In this document: positions 56,701 to 64,000 of the stretch, piece after piece
Layout: each line of letters opens with the position of its first letter
Position numbering within the stretch: position 1 is the stretch's first letter
NCBI GenBank assembly: GCA_015680685.1
Contig: MNCI01014607.1
Span: 113,660 to 177,659 of the forward strand
DNA: 64,000 nucleotides
Reading direction: 5' to 3'
Source: Gnetum montanum
Lineage: Eukaryota > Streptophyta > Gnetopsida > Gnetales > Gnetaceae
Position numbers and translations under genes: made by a program
Notes under the pieces: generated by a model
Told to the model about the DNA's origin: nothing
The model's database searches: none
Seen by the model: the letters and a program-made list of their open reading frames with translations, nothing else

Positions 56701-58200
56701 ATAATCATGTTACTGATATTGGTTTGTTAGTCATCTAGATTAGCTTTAGAGTTGGACCATCTACCTAGGAGTAACGTAGATATTATCAACAGGGTTCATC
56801 AGTAATGATTACACTACTGATATTGGCTAGTTAGCAATAATAGTTTACTTCAAAGTTGTCCTATAAACTTAATAACAATGTAGTTGGTATTAGTAGGGTT
56901 CATTAACAACATGATTTGCAATAAGGTAACTAATATGAGAATGGTTGATCAATCATCTAGGTTGACATTAGAATTAATTCATCAACCTAAGAGCAATGCA
57001 ATTAGCAATAGATCTTATCTAAGATGGTAGTGAGCAGCTCGGACATAGGATATCTATAGGGTTAATACTAGCCATAATGTAACCCAATAGTTATACATTT
57101 GGTATACATGAGGATTGGCCTAAATAGATGAGGTGTCAAACTAAATAGTTCTTGGTGACTAGTCAAATTAGTATCAACCTTATAGTTATTCAAATGTTTC
57201 AATTAGGAAACATTATGAGGATACAATGGGAACCTAGGAAAGATCATGGATTAATGCTAATGATTTTGATTAACAATTTCATTAACTAGTATTTTCTTAT
57301 TGGTTCTAATAGTGTGCTTTGTAGTGTAGGCTCCATCTTCCAACTTTGCTCCTAGTGGTACCAAGCTAGTTTCCTTTGCTATGAAGGTATTCTAACCTTT
57401 TGTGCATGTATTTCATGTTGATTATAGATGATGTCTTAGATAGAGTTCCAACTAATAGTGTGGTTAGTATGATTGAAATACACGATGGAAGCATTAGTAT
57501 CTAAGTGATGCCTTCTAGAAAAAGGATATTTCTTTATGTATTTCATATTATGTTTTAAATATTTAATAGATTTGTTTTTTGGCCATGTATATGGATTTTC
57601 TATTAAGCTAGGATATTATGTTATAATAAGGTCTATGTTGACATTAATAAGTTAATGCAAATTTTTAAGTAATTTCTAAGTTGTTAATATTCCAAGTTGA
57701 TTTATATTCTTATATGGTTTTATAATTATTAAATACCTAAGGATTTATTACGTGAATAATATTTATATTTAGCCCCATTGATGATTAAGTTTTAATTAAT
57801 TTTCTAAGTATGTTTTTTGGGATCTGACACTTCTATTTTTAGATGAATGACAAGTTTTGAATGGTTCCATTTTTTGCTCTATCTTAGAAGACTTCTTAAT
57901 GGTTCTAGGTGGCTTGCCTAGCATTTTTTAAGGCATGATATCATGGTCATTGGATTTACTTGCTATGAGCTCCCTACTATTATCTACTTCCTTGGTATTC
58001 TTATTTGATTTATTATGAATAATTATTTTTAAGTTTTCAATCTTGTAAGTACTCATTCAACCCTCTTAGTTTAAGTTCATCAATCCACATTTTATGCATC
58101 AAGGTATTCCTATGAGTGTTATCTTTAACATGTTGGAGTCATTTCTCCTTAATGTATTCTTTGTCAAAGTAAAGACTCATTTTATATGTTTTTTTAGTGT
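53732..58200. other. AT-rich interval without recognised gene
   Basis: No frame of note. Promoter-like CCTATATAAATGTGAGC (54090) and CCTATAAATAGTTGG (56121) may belong to old LTRs. A phrase TGGTAATCCCAGTAATRA recurs near 55270 and 55320. Minus-strand 57980-57840 has a basic, Gag-linker-like reading (PRTIKKSSKIEQKM), too short to assign. Confidence 0.45.
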
Positions 58201-58399
58201 TTGATGAATCGTAAATTGGTTGTGCTTCCTCCAAATCTAAGCACAACTATAGATGATGGCACAACAATGATAATCTTAGAGACTATCATAAATGAAGGGA
58301 TGACAAAGGACATCATAGGCATGATCGAGATCATGACAATGAACCTCTACTACCCACTTGAAATATGCTCTACATTGCAAAGGCTATCAAAATTCCTAC

Positions 58400-59860
58400 T
58401 AGAAATGTGAAAGATAGTCAAATCAAGAGGCTAGACATGAACAATATCCCCAGATTTGAGGGGGGGATATAACTCAAATGCTCAAATGCATTTACAAGCC
58501 TTTGACAATGCTTGTGCCTTACAAAATATTGAAAATGATTGGCAAAAGATAAAGCTATTCCCCAAAACACTCATCAAAGAAGTGAAAAGCTGGTACTGGT
58601 CTCTGGAATCAAAATTAATTCGTCCATGGAGTATAATGCTAGAATTATTAAATGATAAGTATCAAATTTACTCCTGAGTGACAAACCTACAAAGGAAAAT
58701 CCAAGGTTGGAAACGATGAACACATAAACCCTTGGATGTCATCATGGGTAGATATTATTCATTAGTACATCGATGTCATGGCCATGAGTACTCTTAGAGA
58801 GAACAACTTCACCATATCATAGATGGGCTTCGCTTAGAAATAAGAAGAATTCTTTGGGATCTATGCCAAAGGAAGACTATCGAAATTAAGAGCCCATCAG
58901 ATACAAAGGTTGATAGAGTAGATATTGAAAAAGGAAGGAGAGTTGAGGAAATGAGAAAGTACAAAAGAATATAATAGGGATCCTTCCATCAAAAAGAAGG
59001 AGGTGCACTTTTGTGATAGTGAGGAGGAGTCACCTCTTGATGCAGTGCTAAAATGGAAGAACTTACTGATCCAAAAATATATGTCTAAAATTTTGGCCAA
59101 GGTAGATAAAATGTGGGATTTGTTGGATGAAAAATTCTAGACTACTCTAAAAATCATAGAAGAATCAAGAGAGTAGAGTAGTGATCATGATCATAGGAGG
59201 CAAAAAGAACCTAAATGTGCCTACCAAAGAGGTATGGGCAAAGTTGCTGCAATAGAAGAAGTTGTGGAGACTGAATCAGATAATGACGGTAGTGACATCT
59301 TCCACTATGAATATCCCAAGGGACATTACCCTATTGTGTCACACTTACAGAAATATGGGATGTATGCTCTGAATCCATGACTATAACAAATGCAAACACC
59401 CAAAAGATTACCTTATCCTCAAGGTAATCCTACGCACTTCCACTAGCAACAACCTTATTATCCAAATGAAACTCCATCACAACCATATGAGCAATATCTA
59501 TAGTGGCAGAAACCATAGTTGTGGGGGATGCCACCACCATGGCAACACTACCCTTACAGGTAACCAAATCTATATGGGTACTATGTTTTGCAACTCCTGT
59601 CTCTACATGACTCTTCCAATCACATTTCTCCTTTTTAACATCACTATCACCCTTTAGAATACCATAGAACTCATTCTCCAACTCCTAGAGGGAATCCCAT
59701 ATTCCATCCATACCCTCCTCATGTGTCTGCACTTGTTCCTCCATCCTCAACACAACTATTGCCTACTCCATCCATGTAGGGTGAGCTTCTAGCCCAACCA
59801 CAACAACATAATTGTACAAGGGCTATTAATCTACAACTGGTTAATCAACCAAAGGGTTCA
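58400..59860 (+). pseudogene. E5 gag
   Basis: From about 58405 the frame gives KIPTRNVKDSQIKRLDMNNI, then the open piece 58456-58677 with MHLQAFDNACALQNIENDWQ, KEVKSWYWSLESKL and LLNDKYQIYS. It continues with a stop-rich charged segment (RWTSLRNKKNSLG-type readings to about 59330) and a Pro/Gln-rich end near 59700-59800. The order matches E3 gag; the N-terminal 250 or so residues of E3 gag have no counterpart here. Confidence 0.75.
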
Positions 59861-59925
59861 AAACCTACATCTTGTAAACGACCATTCTTCCAACCCAACA
59901 ACCCTCCTAAGTCCTTACAAACACA

Positions 59926-60480
59926 TGTGGTTGGTCACCCCACTCCTTCCTCATCCTCTACAAGTCATCAAATCAAGAGCCCTTCAAAACAAATGCCTCC
60001 TAAAATCTGCACTATTATGTTAACTCATTTCATATCTAAATTCATTTGGGTTAGCAACCTTCCTAGAAAACTAGCCAATCTTGGAAGTCCACTTATCTAT
60101 TTGCAAATTGCTGGGAATGAATGATGCAAAGCTAATATAGATTCATTTTTAAGTATTAATTTAATCTCTCATAAGATGTATATTACCTAGAACCTATCAC
60201 CTCTTAAGAAGAGTAATATTATATTAGAATTGGCAAACCAATCCATCACTATTCCATTTGAACTAGTAGAAGATATTGTGAACACTATCTATGTGTGGTC
60301 TTATCTTGCTGATTTCCTAATAATCAAGGTTGAAAACTACAAGGAGGATTTTCTAATCAATATGGGAAGGGTGTGGCTAAGTATTGTTGATGCAAAAATG
60401 GTCATTAGAGATCTTTCCCTACAAATTTCTAAGAAAAATGCATTTGGAAATATCTAGAAGAAATGAGTTCCATGCATCAT
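59926..60480 (+). pseudogene. E5 aspartic protease
   Basis: Open pieces 59927-60124 and 60230-60457 flank the active site. SPLIYLQIAGNE is followed by two stops and then NIDSFLSINLIS, where the Asp-Ser-Gly triad reads Asp-Ser-Phe. The second half has ELVEDIVNTIYVWSYLADFL and FLINMGRVWLSIVDA, aligned with IIMGTAWISTIDA of E3. It would be inactive. Confidence 0.75.
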
Positions 60481-60625
60481 GTATAGTAATACATGGTGCA
60501 ACTGCATAAAAAAACTCTAGTCCATGAAAATAGCATCCATTTCTACATGTAGGTGGTGTGCAAATGAGATAGATATTCAAAGGTGCCTATATGTAAATCC
60601 CACAAAATAGGAGGGCATCCAATGA

Positions 60626-61790
60626 TTGACAGCTTATCTTGGAAGTAGCAAACTTTGCATGGAACCTACTGAGAGCTTGACATGTGCCTATGTTGAAAGC
60701 ATGGATGAATTGAGGCAAGTTCATTACCAACGCTCTAATGATGCAAATGATTATACCTATTGGGGAGAGTTAGAAATCCTTGAAAATTTTAAACAAGAGC
60801 CTTTAGAGTTGGAAACTCTACCTACTAGCATGAAGTATGCATTGTTGAAAAATGGCAAGCTGGTAATCATCAATGCTAATCTTGCTTCTGAACAAAAATG
60901 GATCCTATTGATGATGGTTAACAAATGGCCAACAACCTTTGCTTGGTCATATACTAAACTCACAAGATTGATCCTAGGATATGCTAGCATTGTATAACTA
61001 CACTAATCTGACCATGAAGCCAAAGAGACAGCCATAGCGGTAGTTAAACCCCAAATTGAAGCAAATTTTCAAAGAGGAAATCAAATAACTCCTCAAGGTG
61101 GGGTTTATTTATCCCATTGTGGATAGTGAGTGGGTTAGCCCATTCTTGATTGTGTCAAAGAAAGGTGGCAAGTGGCAGGTCTACATCGACTTTCGACTAT
61201 TGAATACGACAACATTCAAAGATCACTTTTTATTGTCATTTGTGGATCAAGTGTTGGACACTATATCTGAGCATTGCTCTTACAACTTTCTAGATGGTTA
61301 TAGTAGCTATAACCAAGTCCAGATTATGCCAAAGGATTAGGCCAAAACAACATTCATGAGCCCTTGGGGAATGTTTGCATATCAAAAGATGTCTTTTGGT
61401 CTGTGCAATGCTCCTACAACATTCCAACACTTGGTCTTGGGCATTTTTTAACAATATATTTGTAGTAGGATGGAAGTATTCATGGATGAATTCTCCACCT
61501 ATGGCACCACATTTAAGTAAGAATTAGACCACCATGAGCAAGTGCTTAAAAGATGTATGTAAATGAATCTTTGGCTCAATTAGGAGAAGATCCATTTGAT
61601 GTTCCAAGAGGGCATTGTAGTAGGGCATAGAATTTTTTAGGTAGGGATTAAGGTGGACTCTAAAAAGATAAGGGTAATCCAAGAAATAACTAGCCAACTA
61701 GAAACCATTAAAGATGTCTAATCATTCCTTGGACACACTAGCTATTATTGGCATTTTATAGAGAATTTCTCTAAGATCCCAAAATTGTTG
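60626..61790 (+). pseudogene. E5 reverse transcriptase
   Basis: A 123-codon leader (60626-60997) with TCAYVESMDELRQVHYQ and QEPLELETLPTSMKYALLKN precedes RT. 61098-61340 has SEWVSPFLIVSKKGGKWQVY, FKDHFLLSFVDQVLDTIS and YNFLDGYSSYNQVQI; then AKTTFMSPWGMFAYQKMSFG and LCNAPTTFQ. The catalytic pair reads FMDEFSTYG (second Asp is Glu). The thumb continues through EGIVVGHRI-like and SFLGHTSYYWHFIENFSKIP (61725-61780), the place where E3 is deleted. Confidence 0.82.
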
Positions 61791-61829
61791 GTTGAGCTTA
61801 CAAAGAAATATGTTCCACTCATCTGAATG

Positions 61830-62280
61830 AATGAATGCAAAAATGCATTATAGAGCCTCAAGTAGAAACTTATAGAGACTCTAATTCTATGAGCAGTTGA
61901 CTAGTCTAGACATTTCATATAATGATAGATGCATCAAATTATGCCTTAGGAGTTGTGCTTATGTAGTTGGACAATAAGAAACGTCCATATTACATCCACT
62001 GCACAAGTCGATGCATTGTGGGTGCATAACTAAATAACATGATAATAGAGAAACAACTAATGGTGGTGGTGTACACTCTAGAGAAGTTTAAGCATTATGT
62101 TCTTTAATACAAAGTGTTTGTGCACACTGACTATAGTGCCTTTCGCTTCCTCATGAACAAGCCAACTATGAGCCCCCATATCATATGATGGTTGGTGATA
62201 TTGTAGAAGTTTGATCTTAGAATGATAGATCAAAAATGGACTGAGAATGTGGTCACTAATCACTTGGCTTGATTACAATG
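61830..62280 (+). pseudogene. E5 RNase H
   Basis: Readings include MIDASNYALGVVLM, DNKKRPYYIHCTSR, MIIEKQLMVVVYTLEKFKHY and VFVHTDYSAFRFLMNKP, then KFDLRMIDQKWTENVVTNHLA. The first Asp (MIDAS) and the Glu (EKQL) are kept; the last Asp, usually in V.DHL, reads Asn. Stops interrupt about every 40 codons. Confidence 0.75.
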
Positions 62281-62339
62281 GGATAACAAAGAGGTATAGA
62301 GTCTACTCTTTGATTAATTTCCTAATAAACTTCTCTTTA

Positions 62340-63610
62340 TAGGTGCAATAAATGAACAAGTGTCACATGAACTCAAATGGTATGATGGCATCCTCACTTA
62401 TCCTCTTACTTAAGAGATGCAACAAGACCTAGACTCTAGGAAGAAATAATAGTTTCTTCATCAGGGCAAATGTTTCATGGAAATCAATGGATACTTTTAC
62501 AAGATATGTGTCGATGGCCTAGTTCGTTGGTGTGTACCTAATGTTGATCAACTGTGTGTTCTCCAGGATGCTCATGAGGGTCCTTGTAGGGGGAGATGCA
62601 TAGTCATTAAAATCCTAATGGTAGGGTATTATTGGCCAACCATCTTCAGGGACATCCACCAATTTGTCCACTCTTATGAAAACTATCAATGAGATGGTGG
62701 GATGACCACTCGAATGGAGGGACCTCAATAGTGGATTTAACCACTGGAATCCTTCGACATATAGGGCATCAGCTTCATGGGTCCCATCACACCCATGTTA
62801 AATGGAAAGGTGTATATAATCATCACCATTGATTATTGCAAAAAGGAACATAAGCAGCAGTCGTCATTGACTATACATCATCTACTGCTATGCAATTTGT
62901 ATAATAAAATGTTGTAAATAGGTTTGGGTTGCTACGTGCACTAATATTTCATAATGGAACCCATTTTATAGGTACTACCTTTCGCAAGCTTATGCAACGC
63001 TTGGGGGTGAAACATAAACTAATAACACCCTACCACCCCCAAGCCAATGGTTAAGCAAAAGTTACTAATAGGGAGATCATGAAGATCCTAATAAGAATTG
63101 TTAGAAAATATAGGAGAGACTGAGGCACAAAACTAAATGATTCCTTCTAGGCATACTACTCAACATGGAAACTTCCTATGGGTTACTCTCTCTATGAGCT
63201 ACTATATGGAGAATTACCAAATCTACCTAACCAATCCGAGCTCCATACACTTTCAACATCCTATGACTTGGACCTTGACCTTAGCCTAGCACAAAATGAA
63301 AGATTAATCAACTTGCATTTGCTAGATGAAAATCAATTGGTAGCCCTATCCTTGAATGAAATGCACAAGGCATTCAACAAAAAGCGCCTTGACCTTAGAA
63401 TACAAAAAGTAAAATTTCAACTTGGAGACAAGGTCCTCTACTGGAACCCCACACACATACCTCAAAAGACAAAGTCTTAAATGTTGTGTGAGGGGCCTTA
63501 TATTATCTATGGAACCTTTTCTTCTAAGGCCATGTTAATTTACAAAAGTGAGATCCTAAGCAAAAAGTAGCTAGTCAACATGCAACAAGTAAAAAGCTTC
63601 CATGAACTAA
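62340..63610 (+). pseudogene. E5 integrase
   Basis: The open stretch 62477-62692 has LVRWCVPNVDQLCVLQDAHE, GPCRGRCIVIKILMVGYYWP and a finger with Cys replaced (SYENYQ for C..CQ). Further on are ISFMGPITPMLNGK, VKHKLITPYHPQANG and AKVTNREI with Lys at the catalytic Glu, and the open 100-codon piece 63178-63480 with GYSLYELLYGELPNLPNQSE and VKFQLGDKVLYWNPTH. The GPYIIYGTF C-terminal block follows after a stop. The second Asp block reads FHNGTHF without Asp. Confidence 0.78.
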
Positions 63611-63619
63611 AGTAAGCTA

Positions 63620-64000
63620 GTGCAATAAATGCCTCATTGGATGGACAACCATGCTCAATTTTTTGAATCTCCTCCTTACAACTTACTTATGGGGAAGATG
63701 GCTATTCATGCTAATCATTATAGTGGCTACTCAATTTTTCATCTATTTTTCACATTTTTATTTTTCACTTTGTTATTTTTACAACTTTTTATTTTACACC
63801 TTCTTTATCTTACAACTTTTTATTTTTAATTTATTAATTTTTCAAATTTCTATTTTACAACATCATTAGTATGTTTTATTTTTCTTAAATATTTTACAAT
63901 TTTTTGTATATTTTATTCTATTTTGATGTGATTTTCTCATTATTTTTGCTAAGAAAGTGCCTTATTGTCAATAAGACATAGTGATGTTGTAGTTGTTTGC
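63620..64000 (+). other. E5 tail and T-rich 3' region
   Basis: The short tail ESPPYNLLMGKMAIHANH (63665-63720) equals ISPPFNSVMGETATSANH of E3, and is followed by a T-rich stretch (63725-63930). Open frames within the T-rich part encode only Phe/Leu runs and are not genes. The window ends before any LTR. Confidence 0.65.

Larger units (their letters stand above)
58201..63900 (+). mobile_element. E5: relative of E3 with RNase H and integrase retained
   Basis: Plus-strand gag, protease, RT, RNase H and integrase in gypsy order, each closely parallel to E3 (for example IKRLDMNNIPRFE in both). There is no LTR at its 5' end, where the similarity to E3 gag begins abruptly at about 58200, and none before the window ends. 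After integrase it has a short tail and a T-rich stretch as in E3. Stops are frequent in all frames. Confidence 0.82.

Noticed and set aside
63629-63869. Phe-rich plus-strand frames at the window end
   Set aside because: Produced by a T-rich untranslated stretch after the integrase tail.
1-64000. Host protein genes, tRNA or rRNA genes
   Set aside because: None could be supported; every confident protein motif belongs to a retroelement domain.

Overview
The window is nuclear DNA from a seed plant with a large, repeat-packed genome. The basis is nested and decayed Ty3/gypsy elements of several plant lineages, a Ty1/copia LTR, plant-style primer-binding sites, runs of N from a scaffold, and no recognisable host gene. 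The species cannot be told from the sequence. No tRNA, rRNA, CRISPR array or bacterial-type operon was seen. Nearly every coding stretch is a broken retrotransposon polyprotein.

Layout. Positions 1-313 are the end of an LTR (family A). 314-3600 is a minus-strand Athila-like gypsy relic (E1) whose reverse transcriptase is missing. 4051-24708 is a giant (about 20.7 kb) minus-strand Tat/Ogre-like element (E2) with 2.2-2.3 kb LTRs, gag and protease at 21721-18018, and RT, RNase H, a second RNase H and integrase at 11592-8128. Between protease and RT lies a decayed gene of about six exons on the opposite strand (13891-17229). A copia LTR (24709-25399) sits exactly at the outer end of the right E2 LTR. 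From 27222 runs a plus-strand Del/Tekay-like chromovirus (E4). Its 5' LTR is split by a complete minus-strand family A element (E3, 30244-37925, target duplication ATTAT), and its RNase H is split by a family A solo LTR (41035-41887, target duplication CATAA). At about 42.25 kb E4 changes into integrase sequence of another family. 44745-47730 is a short plus-strand element (E6) that keeps only integrase between 0.36 kb LTRs. 51204-53731 is a heavily decayed plus-strand coiled-coil coding region. 58201 to nearly the window end is a plus-strand relative of E3 (E5) that still has the RNase H and integrase E3 lacks. The intervals 25.4-27.2, 43.6-44.7, 47.7-51.2 and 53.7-58.2 kb are AT-rich and show no gene.

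How it works together. Each element would make Gag, protease, RT/RNase H and integrase from one genomic RNA, but every copy has stops, deletions or altered catalytic residues, so none looks autonomous. The nesting gives an order of events: E4 inserted first, then E3 and the family A solo LTR entered E4, then a 269-bp tandem duplication arose across the E3/E4 boundary. The most unusual system is E2. It carries an antisense, spliced gene bracketed by the same minisatellite core that also lies downstream of its integrase, and many copies of a CTACGCTATGTAGCATAGC-like palindrome in its LTRs and spacers.
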